From Chryseobacterium artocarpi (lineage in GTDB: Bacteria; Bacteroidota; Bacteroidia; Flavobacteriales; Weeksellaceae), in assembly GCF_001684975.1 (NCBI RefSeq), contig NZ_MAYH01000045.1, positions 434,001-498,000 of the forward strand: a DNA stretch of 64,000 bases. The letters run 5' to 3'. How positions within the stretch are numbered: position 1 is the first letter of the stretch; every line of letters starts with the position of its first letter. Under the pieces are notes generated by a model. It ran no database searches. It worked only from the letters and a program-made list of their open reading frames with translations, and was not told where the DNA came from. Positions 1-9,559 of the stretch are shown here, one piece after another. The position numbers and the translations under genes were made by a program.

Positions 1-377
1 AGTCCGGAAGCATTAGCAGGAATTCCTAATCCTCCTCCTGATACGAAGCCTGTAGGAGGGTTAGCAAGATACCAGAATGTGAATCCGTCTCCTCTTCCAA
101 ATTGAGTAGTTCCGTTTCCGTCAATTCTAAAATCGAATTCTACTTTCCACTTATCGCAATAGCTCAAAGTAATTGGAGTAGATAACTTAATGGCTCCGTA
201 TCGGCTTGTCTGATCAGTAGTAAGCCTTATGAAATCATTATCTACAACAGCATCTGAAACAAGATCCCAGCCTGTAGTACTGACTGGATTTCCAGTAAGT
301 TGGTAAGTTTGTGAAAATGATTTTCCAGGAAGGCAAAATAAAATAGCCAATAAAAAAAAGAGTATATTTTTTTTCAT
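1..377 (-). CDS. Partial T9SS cargo protein with lectin-like N-terminus (3' end outside window)
   Basis: This is the N-terminal 125 codons of a large exported protein whose remainder lies left of the window. The ATG ends at base 377. It opens with a signal peptide (MKKN, a hydrophobic stretch, cleavage near SFSQ) followed directly by TYQLTGNP. It keeps CDKWKVEFDFR and FWYLANPP, which are shared almost word for word with the complete neighbour at 480-2738. That identifies an L-type (legume) lectin-like carbohydrate-binding domain. The gene lies 102 bases downstream of the neighbour on the same strand, so the two are tandem duplicates. A type B T9SS sorting domain is expected at the missing C-terminus but cannot be seen. 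Confidence 0.85.
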   Translation of the reverse strand, partial: MKKNILFFLLAILFCLPGKSFSQTYQLTGNPVSTTGWDLVSDAVVDNDFIRLTTDQTSRYGAIKLSTPITLSYCDKWKVEFDFRIDGNGTTQFGRGDGFTFWYLANPPTGFVSGGGLGIPANASG

Positions 378-479
378 AGAGGAAAAGTTATGGGTTGTTA
401 GTTGTTTTGAATGGTCAAATTGTAATCATGTATTAAATTGAAATATTGATAATTTTTGAATTATGTTTGTTTTAAAGCG

Positions 480-2738
480 TTATTCTCTGTTTTTTACCAA
501 TACCCAGCCTGAATATTTGGTTTCTGTATTGGCTTTGTTATTTTCGTTCCATGAAATAGTATACCAGTAAGTTCCTGTAGGTATCCTTTTTCCTGAAGCG
601 GTACCGTCCCATGTGAAGTTTCTTATCTTATTTGCTTCATGGATTTTGTTTCCATATCTGTCATATACCACAAAAAGCAAGTTTCTCTTATAAGCTAATG
701 CGGAATAATCTATAAAATCATTTACATTATCACCATTTGGCGTTATGGCATTGATGAGGTTTGGAATAGTGATCTGAATATGAACAGGTACACAATTGTA
801 GAAATCCTTCACGAAAATTTTTACTTCACCTCGGGCTAAACCTGTGAAAGTATTGGAAGTCTGCCAATCAGCTCCGTTCAGAGAATACTGATATGGTGGA
901 GTTCCTCCTGTTGCATTGACTGTGATTGCATTATTATTAATGTCAACACTTGAAATAACAGGATTGGGAGATGACATTACCTTTACAATCTGAGTGGTAT
1001 AACAATTTCCGGTTTTTAATTTTACCCAATATTCACCCACTCCTATATTTTTAATAGATGAAGATGTTTCTCCGGTACTCCATAGGTATTCGCTAAAACC
1101 AGGACCTGCATCCAGATCCGTTTTTTCTTCAATACAAATAGTTTTATCCTTTAATATTGACGATTTTACTGGGGGAATAACAAAAAGATTGATCTTAGCA
1201 AGAGAAAAACAACCGTTTGCATCCGTTACTTTTGCATAAACTGCTGTGCTTACGGACATGTATTGTAGCGGGTTGATAATTTCATTCGTGCCGTTAAGTG
1301 CATTGGCAACTGAAGTGTAGTATTTTTTACTGAATCCTGTCGTTAAAGAAGTTACATCGGCTGTTGTCAGATCGAAAACTGCATTGAAGATATTTCCTTC
1401 AATAAAACAAGATTGGAGCGTTGCTTCCTTTATAGGTGTTTCAGGATAAAATGTAAGGGTGATTTTTGCCGTGCCTACACACCCTTGCGGGGTTGTTACT
1501 TTTACATATACAATTCCTGGAGGGGATGAGTAAGTGTCAGGAAATAGTATTTCATTAGTTCCTGCATTCAGATCATCCAGGGTTTTGTAATATTTTTTAC
1601 CAACTCCCGGAATATCTGTTACAGCAGCAGAATTAAGATTAAAAATAGCAGTTCCTGCTTTGTTGTTATTACATCCAATGAGTGTTTTATCTTCAGCTTT
1701 CAAGGGGGCTAGTGTCAACAGGATTTTTCCATCAGGGTTGTCACAGAGAACACCTGCGTTATCTTTTATGACTACGGTTACAGTTGTATTGGCGTTGAAT
1801 TGATAATTCGTGGGATTAGAAATAGGAGTGGAGCTTCCTAAAGGATAATAAGTGAAAGTGTAATTTGAAGGATTATTGATAAACTGAGAATTAAAACTTG
1901 TCAAATTTACGCTCCCATAGCCTGTGGTAGGGTTGGGGCAGAAAGATTGAGTTGCCGAGTTATTTAAGATAGAAACCTTATCGGTATATATTTTAACATT
2001 TTTAATGGAGTGTCTTGATCTTGCAGATCCTGTAGAAGCAGAGAATCCAAAATATCCTACCGTCATTGCAGCAGCTGTACCTGATGGGGCGAAAGTCTGA
2101 TTACAGATTTGATTTCCGTCAATAGTTATTTTTATGATCCAGTTAGTAGGAGTGTTGGGATCTACTTCTGCGGTTACTTCAACGTGCTTAAAGGTTGTCC
2201 CTTGAAAAGGTTGTGTTGAATTCAGATCTGGAGAATGGAAGGAACTTCCCGGAACATTAAAAAACTCTACATTATTGGTGTCACTTGTGTTTGTTACCTG
2301 CCCATAGGCAACATGTACTTTGCTCATTGTGGCAGTTGTTGTATTGTTGTAAGTATCAAATCCTACAATAAGTCCAACTGCATTTTGTGAGACTCCTAGT
2401 CCCGAACCTAATACACTTGCTACCGGTGGATTGGCGAGATACCAGAATGCAAGCCCATCTCCGTTAAAGGTTTGGTTGGAATCCATTCTGAAATCGAACT
2501 CTACCTTCCATTTATCACAATATTTCAAGTTGATAGGTTCATTCAGCCTGATAGAGCCAGATTGACTGGTAGCGTCTGGTGTTAGCTGAACGAAATCACC
2601 ACTTACCTGTGCAGGAGAAACGGTTGTCCATCCTGTAGCATTTATAGGATTGCCGGTCAGTTGGTAGGTCTGGGCGAATGAATATCCAGATAATAAAAAT
2701 AAAAGAATAGAAAGATAAAGTGATAAATTTTTATTCAT
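480..2738 (-). CDS. Lectin-domain T9SS type B cargo protein (752 aa)
   Basis: This is a large surface or secreted protein. Residues 1-22 are a signal peptide ending SFAQ. Residues 23-255 resemble an L-type lectin domain. Then come two or three repeats of about 85 residues carrying CNNN...TAIFNL and YVKVTTPQGC, an Ig-like segment with DAGPGF and YLWSTGE, and a last repeat. The final 90 residues (NAITPNGDNVND, YDRYGNKI, TWDGT, PTGTYWYTI, SGWVLVKN) are a gliding-motility-associated (type B) T9SS sorting domain. The family is exported through T9SS and anchored or released outside; the glycan-binding role is inferred from the lectin fold. No terminator is obvious before the downstream paralog at 377. 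Confidence 0.87.
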   Translation of the reverse strand: MNKNLSLYLSILLFLLSGYSFAQTYQLTGNPINATGWTTVSPAQVSGDFVQLTPDATSQSGSIRLNEPINLKYCDKWKVEFDFRMDSNQTFNGDGLAFWYLANPPVASVLGSGLGVSQNAVGLIVGFDTYNNTTTATMSKVHVAYGQVTNTSDTNNVEFFNVPGSSFHSPDLNSTQPFQGTTFKHVEVTAEVDPNTPTNWIIKITIDGNQICNQTFAPSGTAAAMTVGYFGFSASTGSARSRHSIKNVKIYTDKVSILNNSATQSFCPNPTTGYGSVNLTSFNSQFINNPSNYTFTYYPLGSSTPISNPTNYQFNANTTVTVVIKDNAGVLCDNPDGKILLTLAPLKAEDKTLIGCNNNKAGTAIFNLNSAAVTDIPGVGKKYYKTLDDLNAGTNEILFPDTYSSPPGIVYVKVTTPQGCVGTAKITLTFYPETPIKEATLQSCFIEGNIFNAVFDLTTADVTSLTTGFSKKYYTSVANALNGTNEIINPLQYMSVSTAVYAKVTDANGCFSLAKINLFVIPPVKSSILKDKTICIEEKTDLDAGPGFSEYLWSTGETSSSIKNIGVGEYWVKLKTGNCYTTQIVKVMSSPNPVISSVDINNNAITVNATGGTPPYQYSLNGADWQTSNTFTGLARGEVKIFVKDFYNCVPVHIQITIPNLINAITPNGDNVNDFIDYSALAYKRNLLFVVYDRYGNKIHEANKIRNFTWDGTASGKRIPTGTYWYTISWNENNKANTETKYSGWVLVKNRE

Positions 2739-2900
2739 TTAATTGGGATTTAGCATCTTGTAAAGATATTAAATCCAAACTAAAAAATATGTATTTAATG
2801 TTAATTTTGTTAAAAAAATTAATTATTATTCAGAAAATAATATTTGTTATGATAAAATAATGAATCTTATCTGCGTATTTGTGAAATTTTATTAATTAAA

Positions 2901-3377
2901 TTAAAATAAAGAGTTATTATCTAATCCTTCAAAATAAGTATCAATTTCGAGATCTGGAGAAGCTGCTGCTGCAACGGCTAGCTTGTCACAAAGCTCGTTC
3001 TCAAAATGTCCTGCATGTCCTTTTATCCAGTGCATTTTAGGAGTGTGCTTGTTATATAGCTCAACGAACTGTTTCCAAAGATCTGGGTTTTTTACATTTT
3101 TCCAGCCTCTTTTAATCCATCCTGTAATCCAGTTTTGGTTAATCGCATCAGATACATATTTGCTGTCTGTATACACATGGATGTCATTTTCTGTAGACTT
3201 CAGTTTTTCCAGAGCGGTGATTACGGCAAGAAGCTCCATTCTGTTATTCGTTGTTTTTCTGAAACCTTTAGAAAATGTCTTCTGATAATTTTTTTCAGGA
3301 ACGCGCATGAGAATTCCATATCCACCTTTTCCCGGGTTTCCACTGCATGCGCCATCTGTGTAAATTTCGATTTTCAA
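2901..3377 (-). CDS. rnhA: Ribonuclease HI
   Basis: RNase HI cuts the RNA strand of RNA-DNA hybrids (R-loops, Okazaki primers) in the cytoplasm. The 158 aa protein begins MKIEIYTDGACSGNPGKGG, and the catalytic acids are visible as D8, E48, D71 and D131, with the flexible-loop histidine at H121 in KGHAGH. The basic helix region (WIKRGWKN) is also present. Length and domain fit bacterial type 1 enzymes, with about ten extra residues at the C-terminus. It lies 106 bases downstream of dnaB on the same strand, so a replication-linked pair is plausible. No clear promoter box lies immediately upstream of its ATG. Confidence 0.96.
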   Translation of the reverse strand: MKIEIYTDGACSGNPGKGGYGILMRVPEKNYQKTFSKGFRKTTNNRMELLAVITALEKLKSTENDIHVYTDSKYVSDAINQNWITGWIKRGWKNVKNPDLWKQFVELYNKHTPKMHWIKGHAGHFENELCDKLAVAAAASPDLEIDTYFEGLDNNSLF

Positions 3378-3483
3378 GCCTGTCTTATAAAATTGAATTA
3401 TACTAAACTTCTGATATTACAGAAATCATACGAATGTTTTAACGAAGTAATTGTCTGTAAGTATTAATTTAAAAAACTAAAAC

Positions 3484-5070
3484 TTAGAATGGAAAATCAT
3501 CATCATCATCAAAATCATTCATGGATGATCCAGAAAGTTTTGAGCTGTCAGGGAGATCAAAGGCTGCTCCTGGCTGGATAGTCGTCTTTATTTTATCAAA
3601 ACCACTTGGTTCTCCGAAGTTAGATGGGTATCCTCCTCCTGCGCCACCATCAAAAGCGGCTTCAATATCTCCGAATTTTGCGAAATGCTTTAAGAAAGAC
3701 AATCTTACATCGGCTGTAGCACCATTTCTGTGTTTTGCGATAATCAATTCTGCCTGATTTTCAGTTGAGGTTTCCTGTCCTTCCTCATCATTATCCCAAA
3801 CGGTAATTTTATAATATTCCGGTCTGAAGATGAAAGATACGATATCGGCATCCTGCTCAATCGCTCCGGATTCCCTTAGATCTGAAAGCTGAGGTCTTTT
3901 TCCGGGACGGGTCTCCACACTACGTGAAAGCTGAGAAAGTGCAATTACCGGAACATTTAATTCTTTTGCGATTGCCTTTAATGAACGTGAGATCATGGAA
4001 ATTTCCTGTTCACGGTTTCCTACTCCTTTTCCGCCACTACCGGCAGTCATCAGCTGAAGGTAATCCACCATGATGAGTCTTACCCCATGCTGCATTACAA
4101 GTCTTCGGCATTTTGCACGGAAGTCAAATATGGAAAGTGATGGCGTTTCATCAATATATAACGGGGCATTTTCCAATTCAGATACATTAGAGAATAGTCT
4201 TTGCCATTCTTCATCGTCAAGAGTTCCTTTTCTCAATTTTTCAGAAGAAATTCTGGTTTCAGAAGCAATCATCCTTGTGATAAGCTGTACTGATGCCATC
4301 TCGAGAGAGAATAGTGCCATTGGAATTTTGTGACCTACGGCAATGTTTCTTGCCATTGAAAGAAGGAAAGCCGTTTTTCCCATCGCGGGACGTGCCGCAA
4401 TGATGATAAGGTCAGAATTCTGCCAACCACCAGTTTCTTTATCTACATCTCTGAATCCTGAAGGAACTCCGGAAAGACCTTGTTTGTCCTTTAGAGACTT
4501 AATTGTATCAATTGCTTGTTTTACTAATGAGTTTGCTGTATCGAACCCTTTTTTGATCGTACCATTGGTGATTTCAAAGAAAGATTGTTCAGCTTTATCC
4601 AAAAGTTCAAAAACATCAGTTGATTCCTTGTAAGAAGAATCAATTACATTAGCAGAAACATTAATAAGGCTTCTTAAAATATATTTTTCAAGAATAACAC
4701 GCACGTGGTATTCAATGTGCGCAGATGAACTTACTCCCATAGTCAGATCAATGATGTAATGATCACCGCCAGCCTGGCTTAGTTTGTCTTCTTTTTTTAA
4801 ATCCTGAATAATGGTCATTAAGTCTACCGGATGATTGCCTTCGTAAAGCTTCAGGATGGTAGAGAAAATGACTTGGTGTCTTGGATCGTAAAATACCTCA
4901 GGGGTAAGAAGGTCAATGGAGTGGTCAAGACCTTTTTTGTCAATCAAAAAAGTTCCGATAACAAGTCTTTCGAAATCCACTGCATTGGGAGGCATTTTTC
5001 CATCCGCAATAGAAAGTTCTTTTGCAAAGTTTCCGTGTGTAAGGGATGATAATGTTTCTTTCTGCGCCAT
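3484..5070 (-). CDS. dnaB: Replicative DNA helicase DnaB
   Basis: This is the hexameric 5'-3' helicase of the replication fork. The 528 aa protein has the DnaB N-terminal helical domain (about 30-130), a linker and a RecA-like C-terminal domain (about 190-465). Walker A is RPAMGKTA with the lysine at 232, and Walker B is the IMVDYLQLM segment. The arginine-finger and H4 region (SRSLKAIAKEL, LSQLSRSVE) is intact. No intein interrupts the ATPase motifs. The last 50 residues are a Gly-rich, then Asp-rich tail ending DDDDDFPF, resembling an SSB-type acidic tip. The ATG at 5070 lies only four bases after a TATCTTTG box, so the mRNA may be almost leaderless. Confidence 0.97.
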   Translation of the reverse strand: MAQKETLSSLTHGNFAKELSIADGKMPPNAVDFERLVIGTFLIDKKGLDHSIDLLTPEVFYDPRHQVIFSTILKLYEGNHPVDLMTIIQDLKKEDKLSQAGGDHYIIDLTMGVSSSAHIEYHVRVILEKYILRSLINVSANVIDSSYKESTDVFELLDKAEQSFFEITNGTIKKGFDTANSLVKQAIDTIKSLKDKQGLSGVPSGFRDVDKETGGWQNSDLIIIAARPAMGKTAFLLSMARNIAVGHKIPMALFSLEMASVQLITRMIASETRISSEKLRKGTLDDEEWQRLFSNVSELENAPLYIDETPSLSIFDFRAKCRRLVMQHGVRLIMVDYLQLMTAGSGGKGVGNREQEISMISRSLKAIAKELNVPVIALSQLSRSVETRPGKRPQLSDLRESGAIEQDADIVSFIFRPEYYKITVWDNDEEGQETSTENQAELIIAKHRNGATADVRLSFLKHFAKFGDIEAAFDGGAGGGYPSNFGEPSGFDKIKTTIQPGAAFDLPDSSKLSGSSMNDFDDDDDFPF

Positions 5071-5074
5071 GGTG

Positions 5075-5082
5075 CAAAGATA
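5075..5082 (-). promoter_or_regulatory. Bacteroidota -7 box for dnaB
   Basis: The minus strand reads TATCTTTG, a match to the TAnnTTTG -7 consensus of Bacteroidota. Only four bases separate it from the dnaB ATG, which predicts transcription starting at or within a base or two of the start codon. No good -33 TTG/TTTG is seen at the usual 17-23 bp spacing. Confidence 0.55.
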
Positions 5083-5180
5083 GCTTATTTAAAAAATATT
5101 AAGAAAATAGTATTCAACAAATTATTAGCAGTCTTTCGGAAAATACTGTCAATAGGAGATTGAGATTGTTGATAAAAAAA

Positions 5181-5200
5181 ATCACCTCGTGTGAGGTGAT
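5181..5200 (-). terminator. Intrinsic terminator of the 712-aa T9SS protein gene
   Basis: ATCACCTC and GAGGTGAT form a perfect 8-bp stem around a 4-base loop. A-runs and T-runs flank it on both sides, so it could work in both directions. It lies 24 bases past the stop codon of the gene ending at 5225. Confidence 0.9.
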
Positions 5201-5224
5201 TTTTTTATATAAGAGAAAAGTTTC

Positions 5225-7363
5225 TTATTTATTTTTTACCAATACCCATCCTGAGTATTTTGTTTCGGTATTTTCTTTGTTGTTCTCGTTCCAAGAAATG
5301 GTATACCAATAAGTTCCTGTTGCGATTTTCTTGCCTGATGCGGTTCCATCCCAAGTGTAGTTTCTTATTTTGTCTGCTTTATACAATTGGTTTCCGTATC
5401 TGTCATATACTGTGAATACAAGATTCTTCTTATATGCTAATGCAGAATAATCTATGACGTCGTTTACGTTATCTCCGTTTGGAGTAATTGCGTTGATCAG
5501 ATTTGGTACTGTAATCTCCACTTGAATAGGTGTACAGTTGTAAGTATCTTTTACGTATACAAAGTTCTGTCCTCTAGGAAGTCCTGTGAAAGCATTAGAA
5601 TCTTGCCATGCAACACCGTCTATAGAATATTTGTATGGAGGGTTTCCGCCAGCTACTGTTACTACAATATTGTTATTTGTGATTTCAATATTTGTAACGG
5701 CAGGCTGTGTGCTAGGATTTATACGTACTTCCTGAAGAGTGAAACATTTTCCAGTCTGAAGTTTTACCCAGTATGTTCCGATTCCTACATTGTTGATAAC
5801 CTGTGTCTTTTCACCAGTGCTCCATTCGTAGCTGTCAAAACCAGGACCCGCATCTAATGTCGTTTTAGCCTCAGCACAAATGATTTTGTTTTTTAAAACT
5901 GTGGATTTTACCGGAGGAAGTACTGTCAATACGATGTTTGCGATGGTATAACATTGTGTAGCATTGCTTACTCTCGCATATACCGTTGTACTTTCTGTAA
6001 GATAAACAGTAGGGTTTGTAATTGGGTTTGTCTGTGTTTTGGCATCGGCTACAGTTTTATAATAGCTTACAAGTGTCCCAGCTGGAATTGGGAATGGAAC
6101 TCCAATAGCAGCTTTAGTCAGGTCAAAAGTTGAACGTGTGATATCTGTTTCAATGTAACAGTTTTCAATAACAGCATTAGTTACTCTTACAACCGGATGG
6201 AATTTTAACGTAATTGTAGTGGTAGCTTTACATCCAAAAGCAGAGATGACTTTTACGTGTACGGTTCCTTCAGGAGCAACGTAATTAGTAGGTTCTAAAA
6301 TTTCATTAGTTTCCGCATTCATGTCTGCAAGAGTAGGGTAATACTTGATGGTAGCCCCTGCTCCGGAAAATACGGTTGCCGTGGTTAAATCAAATTTAGC
6401 TGTACCTTCATTATTGTTGTTACAAGAAAGTAAGGTTGCTGTATTCGCGGTAATGCTGGCATTTACAAATTTAAACTTTCCTGAAATGAAGCATCCGTTT
6501 CTAGGGTTGTTCGGATTGCTTGGGTCTTTGTATAAAACCTTGTAATAATAGGTAGTTGTAGCATTTACTGTTTCAATCGTAAGAGCATTGTCTCCTGTGA
6601 TTACATCGTTAGTATCCTTATAGTAGCTTACTTTGAAGTCCGGGCTGTTTCCATTAAGGATTCCTGCTGAAAGAGTGGAGAAATCAAAAGTGGTTGGAAG
6701 TCCGCAGACCATTACTTTGCTTGGGTCTGTTTCTGGTGTTGAAGGGATTCCGGGAGTGATGAATGGGAAAGGAGCTAAAACTGGATCGTTAAATGCAGAA
6801 CTTAAGCTTGCAGTTCCTGTCCATGTCATAGAGAAACCATCATCGGTGTGATCAAAGTTGTCAACAACCAAATAATAAGTTTCACCTGCTAATACGTTCA
6901 TGTAAGGGCTCCATTCCTGGGTGTTCATTGTAGATGTGTTAGGTGGCATTGTAGCTGGAGGATTCAATGTCAGACTTAATCCTGTTTCTCCTGAGGCTAC
7001 TTCCCCATAATAGTTACATCTGATAGGTTGTATGAATTCATGAGCTGCATTTTGTAAAGATGCACATCCATTTGTGGTAGGACCATAAACGGCAAAGTCA
7101 TAATCATCTGTAAGAACGTTTGATTTGATTTTGAATGCTAAAGTTCCCGGTGTTGAAACGGTGAAAGTATACCAAACAGAATAATGTTCATTACTTGCAA
7201 GGCATCCTCCGTTTTTATTCAGTAACTCTATGATTTGTCCAGGACCTGAAGGGGTATAGGAAATATCCGAGTTTCCGCAGATGGGAATCGCTGAAACGCA
7301 GTCTGATTGTGAATAGACTGCTTGTGTGATAAATAAAATTAAAAGAAATAGTATTTTTTTCAT
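5225..7363 (-). CDS. T9SS type B cargo protein with PPC-like N-terminal domain (712 aa)
   Basis: The signal peptide (1-19, ending AVYSQ) is followed by SDCVSAIPICGN and a Cys-containing beta-rich domain with YSVWYTFTVSTPGTLAF, resembling bacterial pre-peptidase C-terminal (PPC) sandwich domains. From about residue 215 it shares the architecture of its neighbours: a MVCGLP...FDFSTL segment, CNNNNEGTAKFDL repeats, KIICAEAKTTLDAGPGFDSYEWSTGE, and the terminal type B sorting domain (NAITPNGDNVND, YDRYGNQLY, SGWVLVKNK). It is probably a cell-surface or secreted adhesin-like protein; no catalytic motif is visible. A -7 box at 7417-7424 and a terminator at 5181-5200 bracket it as its own transcription unit. 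Confidence 0.87.
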   Translation of the reverse strand: MKKILFLLILFITQAVYSQSDCVSAIPICGNSDISYTPSGPGQIIELLNKNGGCLASNEHYSVWYTFTVSTPGTLAFKIKSNVLTDDYDFAVYGPTTNGCASLQNAAHEFIQPIRCNYYGEVASGETGLSLTLNPPATMPPNTSTMNTQEWSPYMNVLAGETYYLVVDNFDHTDDGFSMTWTGTASLSSAFNDPVLAPFPFITPGIPSTPETDPSKVMVCGLPTTFDFSTLSAGILNGNSPDFKVSYYKDTNDVITGDNALTIETVNATTTYYYKVLYKDPSNPNNPRNGCFISGKFKFVNASITANTATLLSCNNNNEGTAKFDLTTATVFSGAGATIKYYPTLADMNAETNEILEPTNYVAPEGTVHVKVISAFGCKATTTITLKFHPVVRVTNAVIENCYIETDITRSTFDLTKAAIGVPFPIPAGTLVSYYKTVADAKTQTNPITNPTVYLTESTTVYARVSNATQCYTIANIVLTVLPPVKSTVLKNKIICAEAKTTLDAGPGFDSYEWSTGEKTQVINNVGIGTYWVKLQTGKCFTLQEVRINPSTQPAVTNIEITNNNIVVTVAGGNPPYKYSIDGVAWQDSNAFTGLPRGQNFVYVKDTYNCTPIQVEITVPNLINAITPNGDNVNDVIDYSALAYKKNLVFTVYDRYGNQLYKADKIRNYTWDGTASGKKIATGTYWYTISWNENNKENTETKYSGWVLVKNK

Positions 7364-7416
7364 TGTTTAAAATGATTTTTATGAAACAATCTGAGGTTAA
7401 CTAGTTTTTATTATAG

Positions 7417-7424
7417 CAAAAATA
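7417..7424 (-). promoter_or_regulatory. -7 box for the 712-aa protein gene, overlapping the upstream terminator
   Basis: The minus strand reads TATTTTTG, matching TAnnTTTG, about 53 bases before the ATG at 7363. It overlaps the distal arm and U-tract of the upstream terminator. No convincing -33 element was found. Confidence 0.45.
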
Positions 7425-7455
7425 TGTAAAGCCACCTTAAGCAGCTTTACATATT
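7421..7455 (-). terminator. Intrinsic terminator of the 698-aa T9SS protein gene
   Basis: AATATGTAAAGC and GCTTTACATATT form a perfect 12-bp stem around an 11-base loop. On the minus strand it is followed by TTTTG. It starts 8 bases past the stop codon of the gene ending at 7463. Confidence 0.85.
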
Positions 7456-7462
7456 TAATGAA

Positions 7463-9559
7463 TTATTCTCTGTTTTTTACGGCAATCCATCCTGAAAATT
7501 TGAAAGCTGTATTTTTCTTGTTGTTTTCATTCCATGTTAATGAATACCAATATGTCCCAGTTGGGATTTTTTTACCAGCTACGGTTCCGTCCCATTTATA
7601 TCCGTTGGATTTATCAGCCTGATGGATTTTAACGCCATATCTGTCATAGATACTTAATACAAGATCTTGCTTATCTGCCATTGCGGAATAATCTATAGCG
7701 TCGTTTATTCCATCTCCGTTTGGAGTGATAAGGTTGATAAGATTTGGTACCAGAACAGAAATTACAATAGGCTCACAGTCATAAGAATCTTTTACATATA
7801 CTTTATGTGTTCCTCTTGCAACGTTGTTGAAAGTGCTGGAAGTTTGCCACAGGATATTATCCATAGAATATTGATATTCCGGTGTTCCTCCTATAACGTT
7901 CACATTTAAAGTGTTATTTGAGATATCTACATTGGTAATGACAGGTTGCTCAGAAGCATATACTTTTACATTTTGAAGAGTAACGCAATCTCCGGTTTTT
8001 AATTTTACCCAATATGATCCAACACCTACATCTCTAATCGATTGAGTGGTAGCGCCAGTGCTCCATTCGTAACCGTTGAAACCAGGTCCTGCATCTAATG
8101 TCGTTTTATCTTCCATACAAATGATTTTGTCAGCTAAAACATTAGATTTTACAGGAGGTAATACTTTCAGAGTGATTTTTGCAACGGTATAACATTGACG
8201 GTTATCCGAAACTCTTACATATACAACGCCATTTGGAGCAACGTAATTTGTTGCATTTAAAATCTCGTTTGTTGCATCAATCGCATCTGTTAAAGAAGGG
8301 AAATATCTTTTTGTAACAATTCCTGTTCCTGGAGTTGTCACCACTGCTTTATCAAGATCAAAAAGTCCTGTTGATGGATTTGTTTCGATGAAGCAAGCTT
8401 TAAGTTCAAAGTCTTTTACCTGTACCGGAGCGTAAAGTTCTAAATTGATCTTTGCAATATCAGAACATCCTTGAGGTGTTGTTATTGATACATAAATAAC
8501 ATTTGTTGAAGATAGATATGCATATGGGTTTGTAATTTCGTTGGTGCCTGCGTTCAGGTCTTGCATTGAAGGATAGTACTTCTTTACAACAGTCCATGCA
8601 GGATCGTCAAACACATTGGCAGTTGTCAAATCAAATAATGCTGTATTTGCATTATTGTTATTACACATTGTCAATGTTGCGTCCTTTCCTTTAATATTTC
8701 CTTGCTTGAATTTGAATTTTCCGATTTCCCTACAGGAATTCATCGGATTGTTCGGATTGATAGGATCTTCATATCGGATACTGTAGAAATAAGTCGTTGT
8801 AGTATTTACCGTCTGAGGAGTTGTGATCGAATTGTTTCCGGAAAGAGCCTCGTTTTGGCTGTAGTGGTAACTCACAATAAAGTTGCTGTTTCCGTTTACA
8901 ATTCCAGAAGTTAAGCTGCTGAAATCAAAAACAGCAGGGTCTGTACAGATGATTACTTCATTCGGATCCGTTGGAGTAGCGTTAGGAACTCCCGGCGGAA
9001 TGAAAGGATTAGGAGTAAGTGCAGGGTCATTAAATGGAGACGCTAGTGTTGCTGTACCTCCCCATATCATAGAAAATCCGGCAATGTTTATGGAAAAATT
9101 GTTAATCAATAAGTAATAGGTTTCTCCTGGTAATACATCCAGATATTTTGCCCATCCGTCAGCGTTTGAACCTGGCTGTCCATAATAATCATAAGGATCC
9201 GTTGAAGTCATATTAAGACCTGTAGGGCCGCTTCCTCCCGGTGTTGAACATCTGATAGTGTTTCCTTTGTTGGCACATGTTATGTTGGGTCCCCAAACGT
9301 ACCAATCGTAATCTGAAGGTGAATTGGGAGTAATAGCAAATGTTAAAGTTCCTGCCGTTGCCACGGTAAATTTGTACCATACAGAATATCTTTCCTCATA
9401 GCTACCACAGTTACTTTCAGGTAGTTCTTGAGTTCCGAATCCGTCAGGTGTATAAGATATATTTGAATTACCACAAACGGAAAGAGCATCAACACAATCT
9501 GATTGCGAATAGAATGTTTGTGATAAAAATAAGATAAAAAAGAGTAATGCTTTTTTCAT
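7463..9559 (-). CDS. T9SS type B cargo protein with PPC-like N-terminal domain (698 aa)
   Basis: This is an exported protein with a signal peptide (MKKALLFFILFLSQTFYSQ), then SDCVDALSVCGN and a PPC-like sandwich domain containing YSVWYKFTVATAGTLTFAI. The middle carries CNNNNANTALFDL and YVRVSDNRQCY repeats and the DAGPGFNGYEWSTG segment. The last 90 residues (NLITPNGDGIND, YDRYGVKI, SGWIAVKNRE) are the type B T9SS sorting domain. The open frame extends three codons further to a TTG, but the ATG at 9559 before MKKALL is the natural start. It is much closer to the 695-aa protein at 10166-12253 than to the others, which suggests a recent duplication. Confidence 0.87.
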   Translation of the reverse strand: MKKALLFFILFLSQTFYSQSDCVDALSVCGNSNISYTPDGFGTQELPESNCGSYEERYSVWYKFTVATAGTLTFAITPNSPSDYDWYVWGPNITCANKGNTIRCSTPGGSGPTGLNMTSTDPYDYYGQPGSNADGWAKYLDVLPGETYYLLINNFSINIAGFSMIWGGTATLASPFNDPALTPNPFIPPGVPNATPTDPNEVIICTDPAVFDFSSLTSGIVNGNSNFIVSYHYSQNEALSGNNSITTPQTVNTTTTYFYSIRYEDPINPNNPMNSCREIGKFKFKQGNIKGKDATLTMCNNNNANTALFDLTTANVFDDPAWTVVKKYYPSMQDLNAGTNEITNPYAYLSSTNVIYVSITTPQGCSDIAKINLELYAPVQVKDFELKACFIETNPSTGLFDLDKAVVTTPGTGIVTKRYFPSLTDAIDATNEILNATNYVAPNGVVYVRVSDNRQCYTVAKITLKVLPPVKSNVLADKIICMEDKTTLDAGPGFNGYEWSTGATTQSIRDVGVGSYWVKLKTGDCVTLQNVKVYASEQPVITNVDISNNTLNVNVIGGTPEYQYSMDNILWQTSSTFNNVARGTHKVYVKDSYDCEPIVISVLVPNLINLITPNGDGINDAIDYSAMADKQDLVLSIYDRYGVKIHQADKSNGYKWDGTVAGKKIPTGTYWYSLTWNENNKKNTAFKFSGWIAVKNRE

